This document shows, piece by piece, positions 9,957-18,857 of a stretch of DNA of 64,000 nucleotides (position 1 is its first letter; every line of letters starts with the position of its first letter). Position numbers and translations under genes: made by a program. Under the pieces are notes generated by a model that made no database searches, was not told the origin of the DNA, and saw nothing but the letters and a program-made list of their open reading frames with translations. This DNA comes from Comamonas avium (lineage in GTDB: Bacteria; Pseudomonadota; Gammaproteobacteria; Burkholderiales; Burkholderiaceae_C): assembly GCF_014836675.1 (NCBI RefSeq), contig NZ_JACSQK010000001.1:522316-586315 (forward strand), read 5' to 3'.

Positions 9957-11054
9957 CTAAAAGTAGTAGCCCAGCTTGAGTCCTGCCGCTTTGGCAGTGC
10001 CAGGCTCAAAATGCGCCATGGGTATGCCGCTGCTAGAGATATCGGTGGCACCCAGACGCTGGTAGCTGACCCATGGCGTGACCTTGATGTGCGCGTTCTG
10101 GTAGCTCACGCCTACGGTGTAGCCGGTGCGCCCATTGCTTGGGCGCAATGGGGATAAGGGGTTCTTGCTGCTTTTTTTGTCATACACCAACGCTACAAAA
10201 CCTGACCACTGTGGCCCGAACTTCTGACCCAGTCCAAGTGTGTAGGTGGTCGAGCTTTGCAGATCTGTGAGACTGCTTCCGTGCGTGGCAGCAGCAAAAG
10301 CCTGAGGGCGCAGCTGCAACTGTGCCCAGTCGCTCCAGCGAATCTGCCCAAACAGCAGCGTACTGGGTGTCATGCCGGTTTGCACATCCAGATTAAAACT
10401 TTGCGGCGAGGTAGAGTGGGTCGTCGTGGTACCTGCTCCTGCCTGCAGGTTTTCTTGCGTTCTGACCTGGTGCTTGATGGCGGAGTAATAAGTGCCCGCA
10501 ATGCGAAGCGCCATTTCAGGGCGCTCGTAGCTCATGCCCAGCAAGTAACCGGGTTCGATGCTCGGATGAAAACTCACGCGGTAGCCGTTCAAGGCACCAA
10601 AGGCCAGGCCTCCCAAAGCCATATACCCCTCAGAGCGCTGCAGGCGCAGGCCGCCGTGCATCGCCCAGCGTTCATTCCATTGGTAGCGCAGCGCACCCAT
10701 CAATTCATAGGTGCTGATGCGCGCCTGCGTATCGCCGAACAGGCGTGAATGCTGCCGGCCGTAAGCAATGTCTACCCCAAATGGGCGTGTCACCATCAGC
10801 AGCATCGAGGTTTGCGGGGCGATGTTCTGTTTGTAGGCAAAGCCCCATTGCGTGTGGTCTGAGGCGACTTGTCCCGTGGATTGCCCCCACGCATCCGTTC
10901 CACGCACCTGGGGGCGAGCGGCATAGGTCTCTACCGAGAGATAGCGGCCCTTTTCAAACAAGGGCGCAATGCTCTGGCCAGTTCTATCGGCTCCAGCGGC
11001 TTGCGCGCAGGCGCTCAGCGTCATGGCTGTGCAGGCCAAGCTGGTTTTTGTCAT
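9957..11054 (-). CDS. FadL/OMPP1-type outer-membrane hydrophobic-compound transporter
   Basis: The gene encodes about 365 residues with a signal peptide (MTKTSLACTAMTL..AQA). Many amphipathic beta strands follow, and the C-terminal residue is aromatic (GLKLGYYF), as expected for a 14-strand FadL barrel. Internal family features include PSIEPGYLLGMSYERPEMALRIAGTYYSAIKH and the late QNAHIKVTPW strand. It would sit in the outer membrane and import hydrophobic substrates. Start choice is uncertain: in-frame ATGs at 11075, 11081 and 11096 exist. A short LSAC lipobox-like motif in the signal is probably coincidental. The gene stands alone, convergent with the YciI gene. Confidence 0.75.
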   Translation of the reverse strand: MTKTSLACTAMTLSACAQAAGADRTGQSIAPLFEKGRYLSVETYAARPQVRGTDAWGQSTGQVASDHTQWGFAYKQNIAPQTSMLLMVTRPFGVDIAYGRQHSRLFGDTQARISTYELMGALRYQWNERWAMHGGLRLQRSEGYMALGGLAFGALNGYRVSFHPSIEPGYLLGMSYERPEMALRIAGTYYSAIKHQVRTQENLQAGAGTTTTHSTSPQSFNLDVQTGMTPSTLLFGQIRWSDWAQLQLRPQAFAAATHGSSLTDLQSSTTYTLGLGQKFGPQWSGFVALVYDKKSSKNPLSPLRPSNGRTGYTVGVSYQNAHIKVTPWVSYQRLGATDISSSGIPMAHFEPGTAKAAGLKLGYYF

Positions 11055-11314
11055 TTGCCAGCCATTCAGCGGCATGCGCATTGCGTGCAAGCTCACAGTA
11101 TGTAAATAAATGTTTTAAAGAGCGCGCATTGTGCATGCAACAAGCTTTTGCGCAAAGGAGCGTGCGGTTGCAGTGGTCGGGTGAGCATGCTGGGGCTTAA
11201 CAGATAGGCCGGGCACCAAAAAGCGCAGGCCTCATGTTTTTGTCAGCAAGCGGCACGGGCAGGCCGTATGCTGCGCTCAGTTTTTTGAACGTTTGATGAG
11301 TGACACGCCAATCC

Positions 11315-12205
11315 ATGTCCATTGATGCTGCCCAAGCCCATTTCGACCGCCAATACAACGCCCGCGCCAGTGTTCAAGATCCATTGGCGTACATGGCCCG
11401 CTACGCCCAAGAAAGCCAGGTGGCGTTTGCGCTGCCGGGGGCCGTGCGCAATCAGCGCTACAGCCCCAGAGAGACGGATGTTTTAGACATTTATCTGCCA
11501 CAAACGCTTGCTGCATCAGCGCAGGCAGCACCTGTCTTTATATTCATTCACGGAGGCTACTGGCGCGCACTCAGCAAGAACGATTCGGCCTTCATGGCTC
11601 CGGCGTTGACGCAAGCAGGGGCCTTGGTGGTGGTGCCAGATTACGATCTGGCCCCCTCAGTCACACTTGACCACATCGTTGATCAGATGCGTCAGGCCTT
11701 TGCGTGGGTGGTGCGCAATATCGCCATCTACGGCGGTGATGCGCGCAACATCTGCGTGTGCGGCAGCTCGGCGGGCGGTCAACTGGCAGGCATGCTGCTG
11801 GCCAAGGGCTGGCAGGAAGACTATGACTTGCCGCCCAGCGCCACGCCTGCATCGGCCTTCCCTTTGAGCGGGCTGTTTGATCTGCAGCCACTGCTGACCA
11901 CGCACATCAACGCATGGATGGGCATGGATGACGCCGCCGCCATGCGCAACAGCCCCCGGTTTTTGCTGCCAGACAGCAGCACCCACGGCCAGTGCCAGCT
12001 GTGCGTGGCCTGCGGCGAGTTTGAAAGCAGTGAGTTTCAGCGCCAATCCCGTGAGTATCTGGCCGCATGGCAGGCGCGCTGCTTGCAAGGCCAGTGGGTA
12101 CAAGCCCCGGCCACCAACCATTTTGATTTGCCGCTGCAACTGGCAGACCCTGCCTCCAGCGTGCATCGGGCTGCACTGGAACTCATGGGCCTGGCGCAAG
12201 CCTAG
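11315..12205 (+). CDS. Alpha/beta hydrolase, arylformamidase-like
   Basis: This roughly 296-residue esterase-type alpha/beta hydrolase has the oxyanion motif IHGGYWRAL and the nucleophile elbow CGSSAGGQ; the C-terminal TNHFDLPLQL supplies a likely catalytic His. This arrangement matches the kynurenine formamidase/arylformamidase-like group common in Burkholderiales. An in-frame GTG at 11300 would add five residues. No tryptophan-degradation genes are adjacent, so the substrate is inferred only from family resemblance. Confidence 0.8.
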   Translation: MSIDAAQAHFDRQYNARASVQDPLAYMARYAQESQVAFALPGAVRNQRYSPRETDVLDIYLPQTLAASAQAAPVFIFIHGGYWRALSKNDSAFMAPALTQAGALVVVPDYDLAPSVTLDHIVDQMRQAFAWVVRNIAIYGGDARNICVCGSSAGGQLAGMLLAKGWQEDYDLPPSATPASAFPLSGLFDLQPLLTTHINAWMGMDDAAAMRNSPRFLLPDSSTHGQCQLCVACGEFESSEFQRQSREYLAAWQARCLQGQWVQAPATNHFDLPLQLADPASSVHRAALELMGLAQA

Positions 12206-12324
12206 GTGTTGCATCTGCACCAACAGCCATGGCATTGCTCCTCAAAAATGCTGCGCCTGTGTAGGCTTGCGCCCGCACGCATGCAGCTTCCCTGCACCAC
12301 CACACACCAACTATTCGTTCAGAC

Positions 12325-13533
12325 ATGACCACCTTTGCCGCCTTGCGCCCCCATTCAAGCATTTGTGCTCTCCGTGCCATCGCTGTTGCAGCAAGCTGTG
12401 TGGCTGCCCCCTGGGCCCTGGCCGCAGAACCGATCAAAGTGGGTGTGGCACTGGATATTTCAGGCCCCTTTGCAGGCCCCGGTGCAGAAATTCGCGATGG
12501 CTTGAATCTGGCTGCCAAGCAACTGGGCAACAAACTGGGGGGCGTGCCGGCTCAATTCATTCAGGCCGACACCGCTGGCAACCCCGAAACCGCGCGCCAG
12601 GTGGCCGACCGCTTTATCAAGCGCGACAAGGTCGATTTTTTCACCGGCCCCGTAGGCTCCAATGTGGTCTTGGCCGTGGGCCCCGGCTTGTTTGCGGCCA
12701 AAGTGCCATTTCTTTCTGCCAACCCCGGCCCCAGTCAGCTGGCTGGCGCGCAGTGCAACCCGTACTTTTTTGGCACCAGCTACCAAAACGATGCCATGCA
12801 CGAGGCCGCTGGCCAGCACGCTGCCAGCAAGGGCTACAAAAAAGTGGTGGTACTGGCCCCCAATTACCCGGCAGGCAAAGATGCAGTCAATGGCTTTAAG
12901 CGCGCCTACAAGCAGCCTGTGGCTGATGAAATCTACACCCGTGTTGGCCAGCTGGACTTTGCCGCAGAGCTGGCCCAGCTGCGCGCAGCCAAGCCCGATG
13001 CCATCTACATCTTTCAGCCAGGTGGCATGGGCATCAACTTCATCAAGCAGTTCATGGGTGCGGGCCTGAACAAAGACATCGTCTTGATCTCTTCGCCGTT
13101 TACTGCCGACCAGGACATCATTGCTGCAGTGGGCGAACCGATGGTGGGCATCTACAACGCCTCGTCGTATGCGCACGATCTGGACAACGCTGCCAACAAA
13201 AAGTTTGTGGCCGAGTTTCAGAAATCCTACAACCGCCTGCCCACGCTGTACGCGGCCTTTGCCTATGACGTGGTGATGAACCTGGATGCCGCCGTGAAAG
13301 CCGTGGGTGGCAATCTGCAAGACAAGGCTGCCGTGGCCAAGGCCATCAAGACTGCCAAGTTCGACTCGGTGCGCGGCAACGTCAGCTACGGCAACAACCA
13401 GTTTCTGGTGCAGGACTATTACCTGCGTCAGGTCGTAAAAACCAAGGACGGCCAGATCACCAACGCCTTGCAGCCCGGCAAACTGTTCACTGCCCACCAA
13501 GACAGCTACGCCGCCCAGTGCGCCATGAAGTAA
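12325..13533 (+). CDS. Branched-chain amino-acid type ABC transporter, periplasmic binding protein
   Basis: The 402-residue protein has an N-terminal Sec signal peptide ending about AAPWALA|AEPIK. It then shows the type I periplasmic-binding fold of the LivK/leucine-binding family: KVGVALDISGPFAGPG, FFTGPVGSNV, ANPGPSQLAG and FGTSYQNDAMHEAAG. It delivers ligand to the permeases encoded downstream. It is the first gene of a run that continues with csaA, livH, livM, livG and livF. The actual ligand (leucine, amides, urea or aromatic acids) cannot be read from sequence. Confidence 0.9.
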   Translation: MTTFAALRPHSSICALRAIAVAASCVAAPWALAAEPIKVGVALDISGPFAGPGAEIRDGLNLAAKQLGNKLGGVPAQFIQADTAGNPETARQVADRFIKRDKVDFFTGPVGSNVVLAVGPGLFAAKVPFLSANPGPSQLAGAQCNPYFFGTSYQNDAMHEAAGQHAASKGYKKVVVLAPNYPAGKDAVNGFKRAYKQPVADEIYTRVGQLDFAAELAQLRAAKPDAIYIFQPGGMGINFIKQFMGAGLNKDIVLISSPFTADQDIIAAVGEPMVGIYNASSYAHDLDNAANKKFVAEFQKSYNRLPTLYAAFAYDVVMNLDAAVKAVGGNLQDKAAVAKAIKTAKFDSVRGNVSYGNNQFLVQDYYLRQVVKTKDGQITNALQPGKLFTAHQDSYAAQCAMK

Positions 13534-13543
13534 AGAGCACTCG

Positions 13544-13882
13544 ATGCAGCAGATTGAATGGAATGACTTCACCCGCGTAGAACTGCGTGTGGGACGCATT
13601 GTGGCGGCCGAAGTTTTTGCCCAGGCGCGCAAGCCGGCGTATGTGCTGCAGGTGGACTTTGGCCCTGCGCTGGGCATCAAAAAGTCCAGCGCGCAAATCA
13701 CCCACCACTACAGCCCTGAAAGCCTGATTGGCAAACAGGTCGTGGCGGTGGTGAATTTTCCTAAAAAGCAGATTGGCCCCGTCATGTCGGAATGTCTGGT
13801 CACCGGCTTTCACGACGAAAACGGTGGTGTGGTCCTGTGCGTGCCAGACCAGGCGGTGCCGCTGGGCACCAAGCTGCTGTAA
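13544..13882 (+). CDS. csaA: CsaA-like tRNA-binding domain protein
   Basis: This 112-residue protein is a single OB-fold tRNA-binding domain: FTRVELRVGRIV near the N-terminus, ARKPAYVLQVDFG, the signature KKSSAQITHHY and VAVVNFPKKQIGPVMSE. These match CsaA proteins closely. CsaA is described as a secretion-linked chaperone, and the fold also occurs at the ends of MetRS and PheRS. It begins 10 bases after the binding-protein stop and ends 12 bases before livH, so it is embedded in the transporter operon although it has no known role in transport. Confidence 0.9.
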   Translation: MQQIEWNDFTRVELRVGRIVAAEVFAQARKPAYVLQVDFGPALGIKKSSAQITHHYSPESLIGKQVVAVVNFPKKQIGPVMSECLVTGFHDENGGVVLCVPDQAVPLGTKLL

Positions 13883-13894
13883 AGACCCTCGTTC

Positions 13895-14815
13895 ATGGAT
13901 GCAGTTTTTCTTTTCGAACAGGCCCTGAACGGTCTGGGCTACGGCTTGATGCTGTTTTTGCTGGCCGCCGGGCTGACGCTGGTGTTCGGCATCATGGACA
14001 CGCTCAATCTGGCCCACGGCTCAATGTTCATGGCCGGGGGGTACATCTCGGCCTCGGTGCATACGCAAACAGGCTCATTCACGCTGGCGGTTGCTGTGGG
14101 CATTGTGGCCACGGTTGCTTTGGCTGCGGTGCTAGAGGCAGTGCTGGTGCGCAAGCTCTATGTGCGTGACCACCTCTCGCAGGTGCTGGCCACCTTTGGC
14201 GTGGTCTTGGTGGCCGACGATGTGGCCAAGTACCTCTGGGGGCCATCGCCCATCATGGCACCCACGCCGTCGGCACTGTCGGGGGCGGTGCAGCTGTTCG
14301 GCTTTTTGCCATACCCCTCGTACCGGCTGCTGATACTGGCTGCAGGTCTGGGTGCTGCGCTGGCGCTTTATGCACTGGTCAATCACACGCGCCTGGGCAT
14401 GTGGGTACGCGCCGGGGCATCTAACCGCGCCATGGCCCAGTGGATGGGTATTCGTGTCAACCGCGTATTTGCCGTGGTGTTTGCGGTGGGTGCGGCCCTG
14501 GCAGCGCTCGCTGGCGCGCTCTTGGCGCCCATTAGCGCGGTACAGGTGGGCATGGGCGAGAGCATTTTGATTCCCGCGCTGGTGGTCATTGTGATTGGCG
14601 GCATTGGCTCTATCCGTGGTGCCCTGGTGGCCAGTTTGCTGGTGGGTCTGGTCGACACCGCTGGCCGCGCCTTGCTGCCACCGTTGCTGCGCGAGGTGCT
14701 CAGCCCATCTTTGGCCGCTGACATTGGCCCCGCCGTGGCCAGCATCTCCATGTATGTGCTGATGGCTGGCGTGCTGGTGTTCAAACCCTCTGGCCTGTTC
14801 CCCGCCCGTGCTTAA
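13895..14815 (+). CDS. livH: LivH-type ABC transporter permease
   Basis: This inner-membrane permease of a branched-chain amino-acid type importer has 306 residues and about eight hydrophobic helices. It carries the family motifs GLGYGLMLFLLAAGLTLVFG near the N-terminus and the EAA-like loop NRAMAQWMGIRVNRVFAVVF. GGIGSIRGALVASLLVGLVDT lies near the C-terminus. It pairs with LivM to form the channel. Confidence 0.93.
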   Translation: MDAVFLFEQALNGLGYGLMLFLLAAGLTLVFGIMDTLNLAHGSMFMAGGYISASVHTQTGSFTLAVAVGIVATVALAAVLEAVLVRKLYVRDHLSQVLATFGVVLVADDVAKYLWGPSPIMAPTPSALSGAVQLFGFLPYPSYRLLILAAGLGAALALYALVNHTRLGMWVRAGASNRAMAQWMGIRVNRVFAVVFAVGAALAALAGALLAPISAVQVGMGESILIPALVVIVIGGIGSIRGALVASLLVGLVDTAGRALLPPLLREVLSPSLAADIGPAVASISMYVLMAGVLVFKPSGLFPARA

Positions 14816-14967
14816 TACCGCCCCAAACAAGCCAAACCTAGCTGCCACCGCAGTGTGCAGCCTGCAGCGTTGCACCGCAAAGCCATTGCGCATGTGTGGT
14901 GGGCGCAGCAGTTTTCGCCGTCTTGGTCACCGTATGAATCACTGTATGGATTGCCGTTTTTTCTCCC

Positions 14968-15987
14968 GTGCCTGCCGTGTCTGATTCTTCCCCATCCATT
15001 TCTTCTGCACCGCCGCCACTGGCCGCCGCTGCCGTTTCCAGTCGCACCAGCTACGCGGTGCTGGCTGTTGTTGTGCTGGCACTGGCAGCCTTTCCGTGGC
15101 TTGCCCCCATGCTGGATCTGGATTACTACGTGGACTTTGTGCGCCGCATCCTCATCGTCAGCATGGCTGCGCTCAGCCTTAACTTCTTGATTGGGCGTGC
15201 CGGGCTGGTGGCCCTGGGCCATGCAGGCTTTGTGGGGGTTGGGGCCTACGCCGTGGTTGCCATGGTGGAGGGCGGCTTTCACAACGCCTGGCTCATCTGG
15301 CTGGTGGCCGCCGTGGCGGGCACTGCAGTGTCTGCACTCATGGGCCTGATTGCACTGCGCACACGGGGCGTTTACTTCCTGATGATTACGCTGGCCTTTG
15401 CCCAGATGCTGTATTACCTGGCCGTGTCGCTGCGCGCCTTTGGGGGTGACGATGGCTACAACCTCTACAGCCCGCTGCTTTTGTTCAAAGCCGAAGAGGG
15501 CGATGTGATTGCACAGGGCAACTGGCTGTTTTACCTTGTGCTGCTGGCAGTCACCGCAGTGTTTTTGCTGTTTTCGCGCATCGAGCGTTCGTACTTTGGC
15601 CGTGCGCTGCAAGGCATTCGTGACAATGAAACACGCATGCAGGCCATGGGCTACCCCACCTTCCGCCTCAAGTTGCTGGCCTTTGCGCTGGCAGGTGGCG
15701 TTGCCAGTCTGGCCGGTGCGCTGCTGGCTACGCAAAACGGGTTTGTCAGCCCTTCACTCATGCACTGGACGCAGTCTGCGCTGCTGATCGTGATGGTGGT
15801 GGTTGGCGGCATTGGCCTGAAATGGGGCGCACCGCTGGGTGTGGTGGTGTGGGGCACGCTGGAAGAAGTACTCAAGCAAAGCACCGACTACTGGCACGCC
15901 CCCATGGGGTTGCTGCTGATTGCCGTGGTCTTTCTGGCCCCGCGTGGGCTGTCTGCCTTGCTGGCCCCCAAGAAGGCGGGGCACTGA
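14968..15987 (+). CDS. livM: LivM-type ABC transporter permease
   Basis: This 339-residue second permease has many transmembrane helices and LivM signatures: NFLIGRAGLVALGHAGFVGVGAY split over two strands, TRGVYFLMITLAFAQMLYY, and the EAA loop IRDNETRMQAMGYPTFRLKLL. The start used is a GTG; a 152-base gap to livH separates them without an evident gene. The stop overlaps the livG ATG by one base (TGATG), indicating coupling. Confidence 0.92.
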   Translation: MPAVSDSSPSISSAPPPLAAAAVSSRTSYAVLAVVVLALAAFPWLAPMLDLDYYVDFVRRILIVSMAALSLNFLIGRAGLVALGHAGFVGVGAYAVVAMVEGGFHNAWLIWLVAAVAGTAVSALMGLIALRTRGVYFLMITLAFAQMLYYLAVSLRAFGGDDGYNLYSPLLLFKAEEGDVIAQGNWLFYLVLLAVTAVFLLFSRIERSYFGRALQGIRDNETRMQAMGYPTFRLKLLAFALAGGVASLAGALLATQNGFVSPSLMHWTQSALLIVMVVVGGIGLKWGAPLGVVVWGTLEEVLKQSTDYWHAPMGLLLIAVVFLAPRGLSALLAPKKAGH

Positions 15988-16784
15988 TGCTGCGCATACA
16001 AGGCCTGCTCAAACGCTTTGGCGCACTGACCGCCACCGACCATGTCGATCTGGACGTGCGCCCCGGAGAAATTCACGCCCTCATTGGCCCCAATGGCGCT
16101 GGCAAATCCACGCTGGTGCATCTGATCTCGGGCCTGCTGCCCGCAGACGGCGGCTCAATCGAGCTCGATGGGCAAGAGTTGATTAACCAGCCCCCGCACC
16201 AGCGCGTGGCCGCAGGCCTGTCGCGCTGCTTTCAGATAACCAGCATCTTTGCGCAGCTGACCGTGGCAGAAAACCTGCTGCTGGCTGTGCAAGCGCACCA
16301 CAGCAACAGCTTTCGCTGGTTCAAGCAGCGTGACAAAGATGCCCAGCTCAAAACGCTGGCCTGGGATTTGGCCCAGCGCGTGCAACTGCAAGAGCGCTGG
16401 AACACGGTGGCAGGCACCTTGCCCCACGGCGCGCAGCGCAAGCTGGATGTGGCCCTGGCCATTGCCGCCAGCCCCAAACTCTTGCTGCTGGACGAACCCA
16501 TGGCTGGCATGGGCCCCGCAGAATCGGCCGAAATGCTTGAACTTATTGAGCAATTGCGCCGCAGCGATGCCGGGCGCATGGCCATCTTGCTCATAGAGCA
16601 CGATATGGACGCCGTGTTCCAGCTGGCAGACCGCATCACCGTGCTGGTCTACGGCAAAGTGCTTGCCCAGGGCAGCGCGGCAGAGATTCAGGCCGACCCC
16701 CGTGTGCAGGCCGTGTACCTGGGGCAAGAAGAAGATGCACACCACCCAGAACCAGCAGCACAACAAGCAGAGGGCACGGTATGA
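15987..16784 (+). CDS. livG: LivG-type ABC transporter ATPase
   Basis: This 265-residue cytoplasmic ATPase has Walker A GPNGAGKST, a degenerate signature motif (LPHGAQRKLDVALAI in place of LSGGQ), Walker B LLLDEPMAGM and the switch His in LLIEHDM. A LivG-type Q-loop with SRCFQI is visible. The ATG is chosen because it overlaps the livM stop; an earlier in-frame start would lie inside livM. The 3' end overlaps livF by four bases (ATGA). Confidence 0.92.
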   Translation: MLRIQGLLKRFGALTATDHVDLDVRPGEIHALIGPNGAGKSTLVHLISGLLPADGGSIELDGQELINQPPHQRVAAGLSRCFQITSIFAQLTVAENLLLAVQAHHSNSFRWFKQRDKDAQLKTLAWDLAQRVQLQERWNTVAGTLPHGAQRKLDVALAIAASPKLLLLDEPMAGMGPAESAEMLELIEQLRRSDAGRMAILLIEHDMDAVFQLADRITVLVYGKVLAQGSAAEIQADPRVQAVYLGQEEDAHHPEPAAQQAEGTV

Positions 16785-17542
16785 GCACCCACAGCGAAAC
16801 CGGCACACCTTTGCTGGAAGTGCGCGGCATTGAAGCGGGCTACGGCGCCAGTCAGGTGCTGTTTGGTGTGAGCCTGACCATTGAGCCGCACCAGGTCGTC
16901 AGCCTGATGGGGCGCAACGGCATGGGCAAATCCACCACCATCAAATGCATCACCGGTGCGCTGCCCGTGCGCAAAGGGCAGATCTTGTTTGAGGGGCGCG
17001 ATATCACCAATCTGCCCGCCGACGCCATTGCGCGGCTGGGCATTGCCATCGTCCCCGAAGGGCGGCAGTGCTTTCCCAACCTCACGGTGCGTGAGCATCT
17101 GGTGGCCTTTGCTCGCCATCCATCACGTCCACCTGCCAAGTCACCAGCAGCAGCGCTGCCTGCACAGGCTGCACAGGCTGCACCTTGGGATTTGGCCAGA
17201 ATTTATGAGCTGTTCCCCCGCCTCAAAGAGCGTGAGCACCATATGGGCAATCAATTGTCTGGTGGCGAGCAGCAAATGCTGGCGATTGGGCGGGCCTTAT
17301 CGACGAATCCCAAGCTGTTGATTTTGGATGAGGCAACCGAAGGGCTGGCTCCGGTGATTCGGGAAGAGATCTGGAAGTGTTTGCAGCAGTTGAAGGCTGA
17401 GGGCCAGACGGTTCTGGTTGTAGACAAGTATTTATTTCAAATATCAAAAATAGCTGAAAAACACGCTATTTTTGAAAAAGGAAAAATCATCTGGAATGGG
17501 TGTTCAATTCAATTGGAAGACAATTTATGGCATCTCCAATAG
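16781..17542 (+). CDS. livF: LivF-type ABC transporter ATPase with unusual AT-rich C-terminus
   Basis: This 253-residue ATPase has Walker A GRNGMGKST, signature LSGGEQQML, Walker B LLILDEATEGL and the LivF hallmark VVDKY (in place of the usual switch His). From about 17,420 the codons become strikingly AT-rich (Lys, Ile, Phe and Asn runs) and the protein ends shortly after NLWHLQ, a little short of the usual ending. All catalytic motifs precede the change, so the enzyme should work. The shift suggests a recombined or degenerating 3' end. Confidence 0.88.
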   Translation: MSTHSETGTPLLEVRGIEAGYGASQVLFGVSLTIEPHQVVSLMGRNGMGKSTTIKCITGALPVRKGQILFEGRDITNLPADAIARLGIAIVPEGRQCFPNLTVREHLVAFARHPSRPPAKSPAAALPAQAAQAAPWDLARIYELFPRLKEREHHMGNQLSGGEQQMLAIGRALSTNPKLLILDEATEGLAPVIREEIWKCLQQLKAEGQTVLVVDKYLFQISKIAEKHAIFEKGKIIWNGCSIQLEDNLWHLQ

Positions 17543-17658
17543 AGCAGAAATCACATCCCATTTATCTTGATAAAGGCATTGATGCCTGTCTTGCACATCA
17601 GCAAAACTATCGTCAGCGATGATTCCTATTCTGTTGGATACAGCTCATAGCAAAAAAG

Positions 17659-18363
17659 ATGAAAACAATTAAAACCGCCATCATCATCGCCGGTGGCTCC
17701 GGCATGGGCGCAGCCGCTGCCCGCAAACTTGCTGCTGACGGTTACCACGTCGGCATTCTTTCCTCGTCTGGCAAAGGCGAAGCGCTGGCCCTGGAGCTGG
17801 GTGGCGTGGGCGTTACCGGCAGCAACCAGAATCAGGCAGATATTCAAAAGCTGGCCGATCTGGTGATGCAGTGCTGGGGCCGGGTGGATGTGCTGGTGAA
17901 CTCAGCTGGCAAAGGGCCGCGAGCGCCCATTCTGGAATTGACCGATGCCGACTGGCATGCAGGACTGGATGCTTACCTGCTCAACATCGTGCGCGCAGCG
18001 CGGGTGGTAACGCCCATCATGGTCAAGCAGGGTGGCGGGGCGATTGTCAATATCTCAACCGCATGGGCGTTTGAGCCGGCGGATTTGTTCCCCACCTCTG
18101 CCGTGTCGCGCGCGGGGCTGGCCAGCTTTACCAAACTGTTTGTGGATGAGTACGGCCGCCACAACGTGCGCATGAACAATGTGCTGCCGGGCTGGATCAA
18201 CAGCCTGCCCGAAAAAGAAGAGCGCCGCGCCGCCGTGCCCATGCAGCGTTACGGCACGGTGCAAGAAATTGCCGCAACCATTGCCTTTTTGGCCAGTGAA
18301 GGCGGCGCATATATCAACGGCCAGAACATTCGGGTGGATGGCGGCTTGATGCGCTCGGTTTAA
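17659..18363 (+). CDS. SDR-family oxidoreductase with altered catalytic motif
   Basis: This 234-residue Rossmann-fold protein has the nucleotide-binding loop AGGSGMGAAAARKL and NSAGK (in place of NNAG). The C-terminal YINGQNIRVDGGLMRS segment is typical of the family. The classical YxxxK catalytic pair is absent: the aligned stretch reads SAVSRAGL, giving Ser and Arg. It may bind NAD(P) but use another mechanism or be non-catalytic. It lies 116 bases after livF, beyond an AT-rich patch, and is probably a separate transcription unit. Confidence 0.82.
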   Translation: MKTIKTAIIIAGGSGMGAAAARKLAADGYHVGILSSSGKGEALALELGGVGVTGSNQNQADIQKLADLVMQCWGRVDVLVNSAGKGPRAPILELTDADWHAGLDAYLLNIVRAARVVTPIMVKQGGGAIVNISTAWAFEPADLFPTSAVSRAGLASFTKLFVDEYGRHNVRMNNVLPGWINSLPEKEERRAAVPMQRYGTVQEIAATIAFLASEGGAYINGQNIRVDGGLMRSV

Positions 18364-18614
18364 GCGCTGCAGATTGCTTGGTTCGCCGCAGCCAGAGCGA
18401 GGCTGCGGTGCTTGCAGTGGCAACTAAAACGGCAGCGGCAGACATTGGTCATTGCCAGTACTGATTAATTAATGAGCACTTAGTGCTTGCCCCTGCTTGT
18501 TTTCAGCATGTTTTATATCTAAGAACAAGCACTGGTAAGCGCTGATAGCTCACTTTATAAGAAGTCTGCTCTTTAATGCACCAAAGGCTTGTTGCAGGTT
18601 ACGTGTTTGCAAAA

Positions 18615-18669
18615 GTGCATGGGTGCATGGGTGCATGGGTGCATGGGTGCATGGGTGCATGGGTGCATG
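18615..18669. repeat. Tandem octamer repeat GTGCATGG, six copies plus a partial copy
   Basis: Six exact consecutive copies of GTGCATGG followed by GTGCATGC. Such pure short-unit arrays expand and contract by slippage, so this is a candidate VNTR. It lies in non-coding DNA. Confidence 0.9.
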
Positions 18670-18703
18670 CATGCGTGAATGCGTACGTGACTGTGCAACT
18701 GTA

Positions 18704-18729
18704 AAAAAGCGCGGTAGCGCAACCGCGCT
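18704..18729 (-). terminator. Rho-independent terminator for the DUF1003 gene
   Basis: On the minus strand a GCGCGGT/ACCGCGC stem is followed by a run of six T. It lies about 130 bases past the DUF1003 stop. Confidence 0.65.
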
Positions 18730-18857
18730 GCGCAGCCGCCAGCTTCTCGCCACCTATCTGTTCTGCACGCCGGGCCGATCACAGGCACTAGAAACAAGAA
18801 CATGGCTGGTGCTCGGCAAACCAGCAATGTGTGCGCAGTGGCTGGCGTTGCTGGCGC

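Larger units (their letters stand above)
18364..18857. other. Non-coding stretch between SDR and DUF1003 genes
   Basis: About 490 bases without a convincing gene. It holds a GC hairpin just after the SDR stop (CCGCAGCC / GGCTGCGG, 18391-18411), an AT-rich part around 18,460-18,570, the octamer repeat at 18615, and a terminator for the minus-strand gene. Apparent reading frames here are made only of the repeat. Confidence 0.6.

Noticed and set aside
18573..18827. His/Pro/Cys repeat protein on the minus strand
   Set aside because: It is only the translation of the GTGCATGG tandem repeat.
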